A stretch of DNA of 64,000 nucleotides. Source: Marinobacter sp. F3R08. GTDB taxonomy: Bacteria > Pseudomonadota > Gammaproteobacteria > Pseudomonadales > Oleiphilaceae. How positions within the stretch are numbered: position 1 is the first letter of the stretch; every line of letters begins with the position of its first letter. Positions 1 through 8,540 of this stretch are shown piece by piece. The notes beneath the pieces are model-generated. The model worked only from the letters and a program-made list of their open reading frames with translations. It did no database searches and had not been told where the DNA came from. The stretch lies in NCBI RefSeq assembly GCF_018860425.1, contig NZ_JAHKPI010000014.1, forward strand, positions 992,329 through 1,056,328. Direction: 5' to 3'. The translations under genes were made by a program, and so were the position numbers.

Positions 1-1667
1 GCCCCACCGTTGGCGACCGTGTGCGCCTCGGTGATACCGAACTGTGGATTGAAGTTGAAAAAGACCACACCCATTACGGCGACGAAGTAAAATTCGGCGG
101 CGGCAAAGTTATCCGTGATGGCATGGGCCAGAGCCAGCGCTGCGACGATGCCGTGATGGACACCGTTATCACCAACGCCCTCATTCTGGACTGGTGGGGC
201 ATCGTTAAAGCCGACGTGGGCATCCAGAAAGGCCGCATTGCCGCCATCGGCAAAGCCGGTAACCCGGACACCCAGCCAGACGTGGAAATTGTTATCGGCC
301 CGGGCACTGAAATCATCGCCGGGGAAGGCAAGATTCTCACTGCCGGCGGTATCGACCCGCACATTCACTTCATCTGCCCCCAGCAGGTGGAAGAAGCCCT
401 GATGAGCGGTATCACCACCATGCTCGGTGGCGGCACCGGCCCGGCCACGGGCACCAACGCCACCACCTGCACACCGGGTGCCTGGCACATGGGCAAAATG
501 CTTCAGGCCGTCGACAGCCTGCCCATGAACATCGGCTTTCTGGGCAAGGGCAACGCCAGCCTGCCGGAAGCACTGGAAGTGCAAATCAAAGCCGGTGCCA
601 TTGGCCTCAAACTGCATGAAGACTGGGGCACCACCCCGGCCAGCATCGACAACTGCCTGACCGTGGCAGACCAGTACGATGTGCAGGTAGCCATCCATAC
701 CGACACCCTGAACGAATCCGGCTTTGTGGAAGACACCCTGGCGGCGTTCAAGGGCCGCTGTATTCACACCTTCCACACCGAAGGCGCCGGCGGCGGTCAC
801 GCACCGGACATCATCACCGCGTGTTCCAAGGATTACGTACTGCCGTCGTCCACCAACCCGACCCGGCCCTACACCGTGAACACCATCGACGAACACCTCG
901 ACATGCTGATGGTGTGCCACCACCTGGACCCCAACATCCCGGAAGACGTGGCCTTCGCCGATTCCCGTATTCGCCGGGAAACCATCGCCGCGGAAGACAT
1001 CCTGCACGACATGGGCGTGATCTCTATGATCTCCTCCGACTCCCAGGCCATGGGCCGGGTGGGTGAGGTGGTGTGCCGCACCTGGCAAACTGCCCACAAG
1101 ATGAAAGTGCAGCGCGGCCTGCTGCCGGAAGACGAGGAACGGGGCGCCGATAACTTCCGCGCCAAACGCTACATTGCCAAGTACACCATCAACTCTGCCA
1201 TCACCCACGGCATCGCCCACGAAGTCGGCTCGGTGGAAGTGGGTAAACTGGCAGACCTGGTGCTCTGGAGCCCCGCGTTCTTTGGTGTGAAGCCCGCCTG
1301 CATCATCAAGGGTGGCATGATTGCGGCCGCCCCCATGGGTGACCCCAACGCCTCGATTCCCACGCCCCAGCCGGTGCATTACCGCCCCATGTTCGGCGCC
1401 TTCGGCAAGGCCGCCAGTGCCACCCGTCTGACCTTTGTCAGCCAGGCCGCGCTGGATGCCCGTATTAACGAAGAGCTGGGCCTGGACAGCCCGCTGTCGG
1501 CCTGTAAAGGCGTGCGGGACGTGCGCAAGAAAGACATGAAACTGAACGATGCGTGCCCGCACCTCACCGTGGACCCGCAAACCTACGAAGTACACGCAGA
1601 TGGCGAACTGCTCACCTGTGAGCCGGCCACCGAACTGCCCCTGGCCCAGCGTTACCACCTGTTCTGA
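1..1667 (+). CDS. ureC: Urease alpha subunit UreC (5' truncated by window edge)
   Basis: Catalytic subunit of nickel urease, hydrolysing urea to ammonia and carbamate in the cytoplasm. The reading frame is open from base 3, where it reads [19 protein letters not shown], so only the first dozen or so residues are missing; the GTG at 21 is internal. Active-site elements are all visible: the HIH nickel ligands (codons 360-368), the lysine that is carbamylated in LKLHEDWG (codon 609-611), the flap Cys-His pair in MVCHHL (915-920) and the nickel-ligand Asp in SSDSQAMGR (1038-1040). It is followed 22 bp later by ureE, so it is part of an operon whose ureD, ureA and ureB genes presumably lie upstream outside the window. 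Nothing suggests that it is broken. Confidence 0.97.
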   Translation, partial: PTVGDRVRLGDTELWIEVEKDHTHYGDEVKFGGGKVIRDGMGQSQRCDDAVMDTVITNALILDWWGIVKADVGIQKGRIAAIGKAGNPDTQPDVEIVIGPGTEIIAGEGKILTAGGIDPHIHFICPQQVEEALMSGITTMLGGGTGPATGTNATTCTPGAWHMGKMLQAVDSLPMNIGFLGKGNASLPEALEVQIKAGAIGLKLHEDWGTTPASIDNCLTVADQYDVQVAIHTDTLNESGFVEDTLAAFKGRCIHTFHTEGAGGGHAPDIITACSKDYVLPSSTNPTRPYTVNTIDEHLDMLMVCHHLDPNIPEDVAFADSRIRRETIAAEDILHDMGVISMISSDSQAMGRVGEVVCRTWQTAHKMKVQRGLLPEDEERGADNFRAKRYIAKYTINSAITHGIAHEVGSVEVGKLADLVLWSPAFFGVKPACIIKGGMIAAAPMGDPNASIPTPQPVHYRPMFGAFGKAASATRLTFVSQAALDARINEELGLDSPLSACKGVRDVRKKDMKLNDACPHLTVDPQTYEVHADGELLTCEPATELPLAQRYHLF

Positions 1668-1689
1668 GCCGGGTATTGGAGAACTGAAT

Positions 1690-2232
1690 ATGTTGGAACT
1701 GACAGAACGCATCGGTGATGTGAACAGCACCGGGATCGACACCAGCGAGATCCTGGACAACCTGATCCTGCCTTACGAGCTGCGCATTCGCGGCCGTTTG
1801 CGGGCCACCACCGAAACCAACGTGGATGTGGGCCTGTTTCTGGATCGCGGCCCGGTGCTGCGGGACGGTGACCTGCTGCAGGCCAAAACCGGCGAGATCA
1901 TTCGCATCCGTGCGGCGGAAGAACAGGTGGTTACCGCCCGCATCGAAAACGGTCAGCCCCTGGCGCGTTTGTGCTATCACCTGGGCAACCGCCACGTAAC
2001 CCTGGCCATCGGTATGGACGAGCAGGGCGCCTACGTGCGCATCACGCCGGACCATGTACTGGAAGAGCTGGCGGAACGCCTGGGCGCTACCCTGATGCAC
2101 CACACCGCCCCGTTCGACCCGGAACCCGGTGCCTACACCCAGGCCGGGTATTCCCATGGGCACGGGCATAGCCATTCACACGATCACGACCACGGGCATA
2201 GCCATGGCCACAGCCACAAGCACACCCACTGA
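1690..2232 (+). CDS. ureE: Urease accessory protein UreE, nickel metallochaperone
   Basis: Delivers nickel to the UreDFG-urease maturation complex. The protein is 180 residues, with an N-terminal beta-domain (ELTERIGDVNSTG onward), a ferredoxin-like metal-binding middle domain ending near YTQAGYSHG, and a C-terminal tail in which nearly every second residue is His, alternating with Gly, Ser or Asp. Such tails store or buffer nickel in some UreE proteins. The start is the ATG at 1690, preceded by GGAG at 1678-1681; a longer in-frame reading overlapping ureC has no sequence resembling UreE. The end overlaps the start of ureF, so the His-tail DNA doubles as the ureF start region. Confidence 0.95.
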   Translation: MLELTERIGDVNSTGIDTSEILDNLILPYELRIRGRLRATTETNVDVGLFLDRGPVLRDGDLLQAKTGEIIRIRAAEEQVVTARIENGQPLARLCYHLGNRHVTLAIGMDEQGAYVRITPDHVLEELAERLGATLMHHTAPFDPEPGAYTQAGYSHGHGHSHSHDHDHGHSHGHSHKHTH

Positions 2233-2917
2233 GGCCGTCACCCCACAGGTGAACGACCTGGCACTGTTGGGCCTGATGCAACTGGTCAGCCCGGCATTGC
2301 CCATCGGTGCCTTCGCCTGGTCACAGGGCCTGGAAAGCGCCTTTGAACTGGGCTGGGTGAACAACGAAGCCGAACTGGCCGAGTGGATTGAAGGCGTACT
2401 GGAAGACGGCCTCAGCCGCTGCGAACTGCCCCTGCTGGTGCGTTTGCAGAGCGCCTGGGCCAGCAGTGATGCCGACGCGCTGTCGCAGTGGAACGACTGG
2501 CTGCACGCCACCCGGGAAACCGCCGAGCTGAGCGACGAAGACACCCGCCTTGGCGGCGCCCTCGTGACTCTGCTGCGCAATCTGGAGCTGCTGCCCGAGC
2601 AACACCTGATTCCGGCAGACCCCGGCTACATCACCATGTTCGCCTGGGCCGCCCACAAACGCTATGTGCCCGTGCGCCAGACTTTGCTCGGCTTTGCCTG
2701 GGCCTGGCTGGAAAACCAGCTCGCGGTGGCCTGCAAAGCGCTGCCTCTTGGCCACACTGCCGCCCAGCGCATTATCGAACGGCTGCGGCCACAGCTTGCC
2801 GTGGCGGTAGACACCGCCCTGGAACGGAGCGATCACGAACTCGGGCCCATCCTGCCGGGACTGGCGCTCGGAAGTGCCTTACACGAAACACAGTATTCAC
2901 GGCTTTTCAGAAGCTGA
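2204..2917 (+). CDS. ureF: Urease accessory protein UreF
   Basis: All-helical component of the UreD-UreF-UreG activation complex that controls GTP-dependent nickel loading. Recognisable by [19 protein letters not shown] followed by SQGLE near the N-terminus and a helical body of the usual length. The start is uncertain. ATG 2204 overlaps the ureE His tail by 29 bp and gives a low-complexity Ala/Thr leader, whereas GTG 2249 would begin right at the conserved domain (VNDLALLGL). Neither has a strong ribosome binding site, so translation is probably coupled to ureE. It is followed 23 bp later by ureG. Confidence 0.92.
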   Translation: MATATSTPTEAVTPQVNDLALLGLMQLVSPALPIGAFAWSQGLESAFELGWVNNEAELAEWIEGVLEDGLSRCELPLLVRLQSAWASSDADALSQWNDWLHATRETAELSDEDTRLGGALVTLLRNLELLPEQHLIPADPGYITMFAWAAHKRYVPVRQTLLGFAWAWLENQLAVACKALPLGHTAAQRIIERLRPQLAVAVDTALERSDHELGPILPGLALGSALHETQYSRLFRS

Positions 2918-2940
2918 AGAAACATTTAGGAGAAAATGCC

Positions 2941-3579
2941 ATGACACATTGTCTGAGAGTTGGAGTCGGCGGCCCGGTCGGGTCGGGTAAAACCGCTCTG
3001 CTGCGCCAGCTGTGCAAAGCTCTGCGCGACCACTACAACATCGCCGTGGTTACCAACGACATCTACACCCGGGAAGACGCCGACTTCCTGCTGCGCCACG
3101 AAGCGCTGGACGCAGACCGCATCCTCGGCGTGGAAACCGGCGGCTGCCCGCACACCGCCATCCGCGAAGACGCCTCCATGAACCTGGCGGCCATCGACGA
3201 TCTGCAAAACCGCCACCCGGATCTGGAACTGGTGCTGGTGGAATCCGGCGGCGACAACCTCTCCGCCACCTTCAGCCCGGAACTGAGCGACCTCACCCTG
3301 TACGTGATCGATGTCTCCGCCGGCGACAAGATCCCCCGCAAAGGCGGCCCAGGTATCACCAAATCCGACCTGCTGATCATCAACAAGATCGACATCGCCG
3401 AACAGGTACACGCCTCCCTCGACGTTATGGAGCGGGACAGCAAGAAGATGCGCGGCGAACGGCCCTTTGTGTTCACCAACCTGTACGACGGGGTAGGGCT
3501 GGAGACCATCATCAGCTTCATTCTTGAGCGCGGTATGCTGCCGGAAAGACGGCCCGAAAAAGTGGCCGAACCGGCCTGA
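2941..3579 (+). CDS. ureG: Urease accessory GTPase UreG
   Basis: SIMIBI-class GTPase that powers nickel insertion into urease. The protein is 212 residues. The P-loop [14 protein letters not shown] begins around residue 7, followed by [12 protein letters not shown], the metal-binding CPH in [15 protein letters not shown], the switch [15 protein letters not shown], and the guanine-specificity motif NKIDIA. The ATG at 2941 is preceded by AGGAGA (2928-2933) at ideal spacing; the longer upstream frame is the shadow of ureF. It is the next-to-last gene of the urease operon, with ureJ following. Confidence 0.97.
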   Translation: MTHCLRVGVGGPVGSGKTALLRQLCKALRDHYNIAVVTNDIYTREDADFLLRHEALDADRILGVETGGCPHTAIREDASMNLAAIDDLQNRHPDLELVLVESGGDNLSATFSPELSDLTLYVIDVSAGDKIPRKGGPGITKSDLLIINKIDIAEQVHASLDVMERDSKKMRGERPFVFTNLYDGVGLETIISFILERGMLPERRPEKVAEPA

Positions 3580-3623
3580 GCCAACCGAATCCGAACGAAT
3601 CCAGAACCATCAGGAGAAACACC

Positions 3624-4199
3624 ATGAAACTTGCTTCCAAACTCCTCACCGCCGCTGCCCTGCTGGCTGCTTCCGCCTCCGCCATGGCTCACCCCGGCCA
3701 CGCTGAAGGTGGCTTCACCAGTGGCCTGCTGCACCCCATGATGGGCCTTGACCACCTGCTGGCCATGGCTGCCATTGGCTTCTGGAGTGTGCGCCAGAGC
3801 AAACTCATGAAAAACGCCACCCCGGCCTTCGTGATCGGCGGCATGGTCTTCGGCGCGGCCCTGGCGTGGGCGGGCCTGAGCGTGCCAGGCGTTGAAACCG
3901 GCATCACCTTCTCGGTACTGGTTGCCGGCATCCTTATTGCCACCCTGGCCAAGTTGCCCACCGCTGTTGGTGGCACTCTGGTCGCCGCCTTCATGCTGTT
4001 CCACGGCTTTGCGCATGGGGCGGAGATGCCTGCAGGCGCCACTCTCGCCGCGTATTTGGCAGGCTTCTCCATCGCCACCCTCGCCATCACCTTCGCTGGG
4101 CGTGGGCTGGGTAGCCTGATGCTGAAAGCGGACAGCCGCTTCAGCCGTGGTGTTGGTGGTGTGCTGGCGGTTGCGGGGGCGTATCTGGCGGCTGCCTGA
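3624..4199 (+). CDS. ureJ: HupE/UreJ family membrane protein (putative nickel permease)
   Basis: Integral membrane protein of 191 residues in the HupE/UreJ family, thought to import nickel for urease or hydrogenase. It has a cleavable-looking signal sequence (residues 1-22, ending ASAMA) followed by HPGHAEGGF and LLHPMMGLDHLLAM, whose histidines and aspartate are the family signature, then five further hydrophobic segments. It has its own ribosome binding site (AGGAGA at 3611-3616) and sits 44 bp after ureG. A terminator follows 25 bp after the stop, making it the last gene of the urease operon. Confidence 0.9.
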   Translation: MKLASKLLTAAALLAASASAMAHPGHAEGGFTSGLLHPMMGLDHLLAMAAIGFWSVRQSKLMKNATPAFVIGGMVFGAALAWAGLSVPGVETGITFSVLVAGILIATLAKLPTAVGGTLVAAFMLFHGFAHGAEMPAGATLAAYLAGFSIATLAITFAGRGLGSLMLKADSRFSRGVGGVLAVAGAYLAAA

Positions 4200-4224
4200 T
4201 ACTGCACAGTTAACCAAGGCAACC

Positions 4225-4257
4225 AAAAAAGCCGCCCGGGAAACCGGGCGGCTTTTT
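4225..4257 (+). terminator. Rho-independent terminator of the urease operon
   Basis: Perfect 9-bp stem GCCGCCCGG (4231-4239) / CCGGGCGGC (4244-4252) with a GAAA tetraloop, preceded by six A and followed by five T. It ends the ureC-ureJ transcript and, because the A-tract makes it symmetrical, may also work leftward. Confidence 0.95.
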
Positions 4258-4796
4258 ACGTATCTGGTTTACTAGATTTTACATCGGACGGGTAGGAAAT
4301 TTTCTAAAGTTTGGGCTAGTGTGTAGTCACAAGAAACGGATTCACGCCGCGGTTAAGGATGACGGATGGACTACACCAATGCATTAAAGCCCTCTTCGAT
4401 TCTCTCTGGTTTCAAAAAAATCCATTTTGTCTAGCACCCTGAGACTATGACCCAAACTGTCAGATTTGTTTCGGACGCTTCGATATTGCCGGTATCAGGC
4501 AATCATATGATTTTGATTAAAGCACCGTTGTTATGGGGTTAGACTTTTGACTTTTGAAGTAAATGACCAGATTAAACTATGGATTTCAGTGTTTTTGCGC
4601 GTGCAAATGATCGCATTTATAAAGCGTCGCTGTCTCACTATTATTGAGCCTAAACAAGCGGGATCCCAGATATGTTATGTCGATTTTTTTCATCTCATTA
4701 CCGACCTCGGCTTGGCAGTGGCCGGGGTATGAGGTGGTTGCAGGAGCAAAAGGCGAGTGACTGGGGAGCGCAAGACGGCGCGCTGGGAATGAGCGT
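4258..4796. other. Intergenic boundary between urease operon and accessory island
   Basis: About 540 bp without a convincing gene other than a possible 23-codon leader at its right end. The composition shifts from the G+C-rich codon pattern of urease to a more A+T-rich sequence. No tRNA, integrase or clear attachment repeat was seen, so the left edge of the island is inferred from composition and gene content alone. The promoter for the downstream defence pair must lie here. Confidence 0.5.
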
Positions 4797-4800
4797 ATGA
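4729..4800 (+). CDS. Possible 23-residue leader peptide before the DUF4297-like gene
   Basis: ATG at 4729 opens MRWLQEQKASDWGAQDGALG followed by three residues and a TGA at 4798-4800. That stop overlaps the start of the next gene in an ATGA arrangement, typical of translational coupling. The next gene has no good ribosome binding site of its own, which fits coupling. The peptide matches nothing I recognise and may instead be a gene remnant or chance. Confidence 0.3.
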   Translation: MRWLQEQKASDWGAQDGALGMSV

Positions 4801-6011
4801 CAGACCGCAGCGCCGTAGACACGATACGCGGGTACTTTTACCAATTCGACTACTCGATACTGAAAGTTGTCCAGTTGTCCAAGCTCGATGACTCCATTGC
4901 GGTGGAGTGCATCGAAGATGTTGACATCCGCACTGCAACGGAGGTTACAGCCGTACAGTGCAAGTACTACTCCGGCACGGAGTACAACCACTCGGTTATC
5001 AAGCCAGCAGTCATGCTCATGCTGACACATTTTAAGGCGATAAGAGATGATGGAAAGCCAGTCGTCAGGTACATGCTTTGTGGTCATTACGGCTCAGGTC
5101 ACCACAAGCTGGCATTGCCAATAGATGTAGCGTTCTTAAAACAGCACTTCCTGACCTACAGCGAAAAGAAAGTCGAGCACCGCCATCATGAGGAACTGGG
5201 TCTCAGTGATGCCGATCTTGCGGAATTCCTTTCAGTTCTTGAGATTGATATCAACGCGGCGAGTTTCGAGGATCAATTCGAACAGGTAATTCTGGAGCTG
5301 CAGGCCGCTTTTAATTGCACGCGATTCACCGCAGAGTACTTCTACTACAACAATGCCCTTGCACTTATGCGAGAGTTGTCGATCCAACCCTTGCAGGCCG
5401 ACCGAACCATTACGAAGAGGACGTTATTAGAGCGGTCAGACACGTCTGGCGTCTTGTTCAACGAATGGTTCGTGCGGAAGAAGGGTGAGAGAGCCCACTT
5501 CGCTGCGCTGCGAAAACAGTACTTTTCGGACCTAAACCAGTCCCCGTTCGAGCGTTTTTTTCTAATCGAAGTGGACCCCTCAATGTTTGTTCGGAGTGAC
5601 CTCAAAGATGTGCTGCACACACTGTCAAAGAAGTGGTCCAAAACGAGCAGGCGGGATGGAGCCTCGTCCTTTTGCCCCTACGTCTATGTCCACGGGCTTC
5701 CGAGTGAAGATTTGGTGGCGCTCAAGAAGGAACTAGCAACCGAGGAATTCGGCTTCATCGACGGTTACGACTTTCTTGGCGCCGACTTCAACGTGAAATC
5801 AATTTCAAAGCCTGCCACACATAACAACGGTATAAGGCTGAAATTGTTGAACTCAATCGCTGATCTTGAGGCGACTCTGTGCGCTGTCACGAAGACCCGA
5901 GAGGTATACCAGTTCCACTTGGGGAATAGTTATTTTGACCCCGCGAACGAAGCCGTCAAGCACGTTCAGATCCAGCTGAGAAAGCTTACAGACATTAAAG
6001 CAATCATCTAA
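4797..6011 (+). CDS. DUF4297/Cap4-like nuclease of a HerA-associated defence pair
   Basis: Protein of 404 residues. The first ~60 residues match the N-terminal nuclease-like domain found in DUF4297 and related anti-phage proteins: RGYFYQFDYSIL (11-22), then VECIEDVDI (36-44) with acidic E37/E40/D41, a short spacer, and VQCKYY (53-58) with the Q-x-K of a PD-(D/E)xK core. This implies metal-dependent double-stranded DNA cleavage. The rest (60-404) is an unassigned, mostly helical sensor or partner-binding region. It is followed 17 bp later by a HerA-type ATPase, and DUF4297-HerA pairs are an established anti-phage arrangement. The start ATG overlaps a short upstream frame by 4 bp. The family assignment rests on motif and partner; a different HerA-linked nuclease family remains possible. 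Confidence 0.7.
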   Translation: MTDRSAVDTIRGYFYQFDYSILKVVQLSKLDDSIAVECIEDVDIRTATEVTAVQCKYYSGTEYNHSVIKPAVMLMLTHFKAIRDDGKPVVRYMLCGHYGSGHHKLALPIDVAFLKQHFLTYSEKKVEHRHHEELGLSDADLAEFLSVLEIDINAASFEDQFEQVILELQAAFNCTRFTAEYFYYNNALALMRELSIQPLQADRTITKRTLLERSDTSGVLFNEWFVRKKGERAHFAALRKQYFSDLNQSPFERFFLIEVDPSMFVRSDLKDVLHTLSKKWSKTSRRDGASSFCPYVYVHGLPSEDLVALKKELATEEFGFIDGYDFLGADFNVKSISKPATHNNGIRLKLLNSIADLEATLCAVTKTREVYQFHLGNSYFDPANEAVKHVQIQLRKLTDIKAII

Positions 6012-6028
6012 CCGAAAAGGAGTGGCAA

Positions 6029-7708
6029 ATGGCAGTCGAAACTACAGCAGACAACCTCAATGCCCAAGTGGTTGCAGTCTTTCCAGATAAGGTCCGCATC
6101 GTCGTCGATAAGCTAGAAGATTTCAAAATTGCAGAGGAATCGCTTCGAGTTGGCTCGTATGTCCGAATCGCCGACAACGAGAACGCCATTCTCATTGCTA
6201 TCATCGAAAACTTCCAAATAGTAGCCCTGGACGATGGAACCCGAAATCACTTAATTGAGGCTTTCCCATTAGGTGTTTTACGGGACGGTAAATTCGAGCG
6301 TGGCGGCGACTCACTCGCGATACCTCCAAAGAGTGTAGAGCCGGCAACGATTGAAGACATTCGGCGCATCTATTCAGATTCGGTCACAGAGGCAGAGAAC
6401 TTCTGTTTCTCAAGCCTAGCGTCTAATCCCGACGTCCCAGTGCCGGTTAATGGGAATAAATTTTTCAACAAGCACATCGCCATCGTTGGGTCCACCGGAT
6501 CTGGCAAATCTCACACACTAGCGACCACCATTCAGAGGGCGGTTGCAGAGAAGGCAGGCGACTTCACGCTCAATAACTCGCACGTGATCGTCTTCGATAT
6601 CCATTCGGAATACCGATCCGCGTTTCCCAGCGCCAATTTCATTGATGTCTCAAATCTCACCTTGCCTTACTGGATGCTCAACAGCGAAGAGCTCGAAGAG
6701 TTCTTTCTGGATACGGAAGCAAACGACCACAACCAACGCAACGTCTTCAAAGAGGCCATAATCCAAGATCGCAAGGACAAGTTTAAAGGGCCGGAAGCAG
6801 ATAGAGAGAGAATTCATTTGGACTCTCCGCTGGTTTTCGATATTCAAACTGTACTCGATACTGCAAAACGCAAAAATGAGGAGATGATTGATACTGGTGA
6901 GACGTACGCAAGCGGCGCAAAGAAGGGGCAGCCTAAAACCACACAGGGTAGCTTGTTCGGTAAGCTTACCAACTTTGTTAATAGACTGGAGAGCAAGGTT
7001 AACGATCGTCGGCTCGGCTTCTTTCTAGGAGAGCGGTCAAAGACAATCACATTCGAGGAGACGCTCGAGACCTTGCTTAGCTACTCGGCAGCAAATAAAT
7101 CAAACGTTACAGTTATAGACCTGAGCGGCGTACCTTTTGAAGTCCTCAGCATAACGGTTTCCCTTATTTCTCGTCTGATCTTCGAGTACGGATACATATA
7201 CAAGCGCTTGCGCTGCGCCAAGGACCCGACTGAGAAGATCAACAATGACGTGCCTATTCTTTTGGTCTATGAAGAGGCACATAAGTACGTGCCAAACAGC
7301 GGGCTCTCGAAGTACCGCTCTTCTAAAACATCCATTGAGCGAATAGCAAAGGAAGGCCGTAAGTATGGGGTGACCTTACTTCTCTCAAGCCAACGTCCTT
7401 CCGAAATTTCAGAGACAATCTTCTCACAGTGCAACAATTTCATCGCGATGCGTCTGACCAACCCTGTTGACCAAGGCTACGTCAAGAAACTGCTACCAGA
7501 TTCTCTAGGAACATTGATAGACAAGATGACCTCATTTCGACAGGGAGAAGCGCTGCTTGTGGGTGAATCTATTGTTCTGCCGTCTATTGTTCAAATTGAT
7601 CAATGCGACCCTGCTCCTTCGTCGAACGATATACCCTACTGGGAACTTTGGAAGGAAAAGTGGAAGGATATGGACATCGCGGAAATCAAGGCGGAATGGT
7701 ATCGCTAG
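6029..7708 (+). CDS. HerA-like hexameric DNA-translocase ATPase (DUF87)
   Basis: Protein of 559 residues of the HerA/FtsK superfamily. It has an N-terminal beta-barrel (HAS-barrel-like, residues 1-95), Walker A GSTGSGKS (154-161), the VFDIHSEYRSAF segment (188-199) typical of HerA, a helical insertion (240-330), Walker B ILLVYEEAH (410-418), and sensor/arginine-finger regions KEGRKYG (441-447) and SSQRPSEIS (453-461). These proteins assemble as hexameric rings that pump DNA and in defence systems form a complex with a nuclease. It has a strong ribosome binding site (AAAAGGAG at 6015-6022) and follows the nuclease-like gene by 17 bp, so the two are almost certainly co-transcribed and act as a complex. 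Confidence 0.9.
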   Translation: MAVETTADNLNAQVVAVFPDKVRIVVDKLEDFKIAEESLRVGSYVRIADNENAILIAIIENFQIVALDDGTRNHLIEAFPLGVLRDGKFERGGDSLAIPPKSVEPATIEDIRRIYSDSVTEAENFCFSSLASNPDVPVPVNGNKFFNKHIAIVGSTGSGKSHTLATTIQRAVAEKAGDFTLNNSHVIVFDIHSEYRSAFPSANFIDVSNLTLPYWMLNSEELEEFFLDTEANDHNQRNVFKEAIIQDRKDKFKGPEADRERIHLDSPLVFDIQTVLDTAKRKNEEMIDTGETYASGAKKGQPKTTQGSLFGKLTNFVNRLESKVNDRRLGFFLGERSKTITFEETLETLLSYSAANKSNVTVIDLSGVPFEVLSITVSLISRLIFEYGYIYKRLRCAKDPTEKINNDVPILLVYEEAHKYVPNSGLSKYRSSKTSIERIAKEGRKYGVTLLLSSQRPSEISETIFSQCNNFIAMRLTNPVDQGYVKKLLPDSLGTLIDKMTSFRQGEALLVGESIVLPSIVQIDQCDPAPSSNDIPYWELWKEKWKDMDIAEIKAEWYR

Positions 7709-7890
7709 GGTGGCGAGAATGGTCCACGGTTCGGGAAACGGGGACCTTTTAGGCACAACAACAGTATGCATCGGGCTTTGCTGAGCGCTGCCGTTGATGC
7801 TGAACGGTGGGAATCATAAATGATGAGCAAGGACATCCTTAAAGCTTTGGCTTTGGACCGGGAGCTATTGAATGCCATTCGTCTTATCCG

Positions 7891-7955
7891 GGAAAACCGG
7901 GACAGATCTATTTTTCGGATCTATTTTTCGCGAAATAAATCTGTCCCGGTTTCGG
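7891..7955. repeat. Paired inverted copy of the AACCGGGACAGAT repeat (REPIN-like)
   Basis: Left arm GGAAAACCGGGACAGATC begins at 7891. The inverted right arm, AAATCTGTCCCGGTTT, ends at 7952. About 30 bp of A/T-rich spacer containing a duplicated GGATCTATTTTTCG-like stretch lies between. The two arms can fold into one long hairpin. This is one of about ten copies or half-copies in the window. Confidence 0.8.
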
Positions 7956-8063
7956 TCCTTTTGTGGGGCTATTGGGTATAAGTTGAGCAAGCACAAGTGA
8001 GGAAATAGGTTTCTAAATCCGAGGTTCAGTTTTCGTAAGGACTTAGGGAAATACTAGGTGCTC

Positions 8064-8104
8064 AAAAAGCTGCGAGGTAAAGACCGCGCAGCTTTTTGTT
8101 TTTC
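8064..8104 (+). terminator. Strong rho-independent terminator without an obvious upstream gene
   Basis: Perfect 11-bp stem AAAAAGCTGCG (8064-8074) / CGCAGCTTTTT (8087-8097), 12-base loop, then TTTTTGTTTTT. No plus-strand gene ends within the preceding 350 bp, so it may terminate the HerA operon transcript late, end a small RNA, or be left over from a deleted gene. Confidence 0.8.
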
Positions 8105-8540
8105 CGGATCGATGTTTGAGCGACGAGACCGTGCACGCATCGCACATTTATCTAGATCTGGGTGGTTCACTCGGAGGTCGGAACGATGGGTAAAGAGCGT
8201 TGGTAGATGTATTCTTTTTATCGAAACCAAGTATGTCGGTCCGCGCTAGCTTGGCGGTTAGGAATTCGCCAGAGTAGTTGAATAGGTTCCGGTCTATTCT
8301 TTAAATATGCTTTAAATTTATCTATTATCGACTAACTTTGAAATTCGACTAATGCTATCGCATGTTTTCTGGTAACTCTTGCCAACTTCCGCTTTGGTAG
8401 GATGTCGAAAATTAAATATCTCGAAATTTTAAGGAAAGGGGCAATGAAAAAAATTAATCGATAGTCGTAGGCTAATTTTCGATTTTGGAAGAAATAACTG
8501 GGGCGTTAGAGAGTTTTAAAACGGAGTTTATGGCAGCTAT

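Larger units (their letters stand above)
7709..8540. other. Gene-poor gap between the HerA pair and the Hsp70-like gene
   Basis: About 830 bp. It contains a paired inverted repeat of the dispersed family (7891-7955), an orphan terminator (8064-8104) and an A+T-rich tract (8270-8540) that presumably carries the promoter of the Hsp70-like gene. A 53-residue frame at 7820-7981 runs straight through the repeat and is probably a remnant or chance. No gene can be supported. Confidence 0.5.

Noticed and set aside
3063..4226. 387-codon minus-strand frame over ureG and ureJ
   Set aside because: It is a codon-shadow of two clearly coding plus-strand genes in G+C-rich DNA; low-complexity sequence, no family.
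7820..7981. 53-codon plus-strand frame in the HerA-Hsp70 gap
   Set aside because: Its second half is the inverted repeat itself and there is no ribosome binding site; most likely a remnant.
4258..8540. Hsp70-like gene as third member of the HerA operon
   Set aside because: An 830-bp gap with a strong terminator separates them, so co-transcription is unlikely; a functional link remains only a hypothesis.
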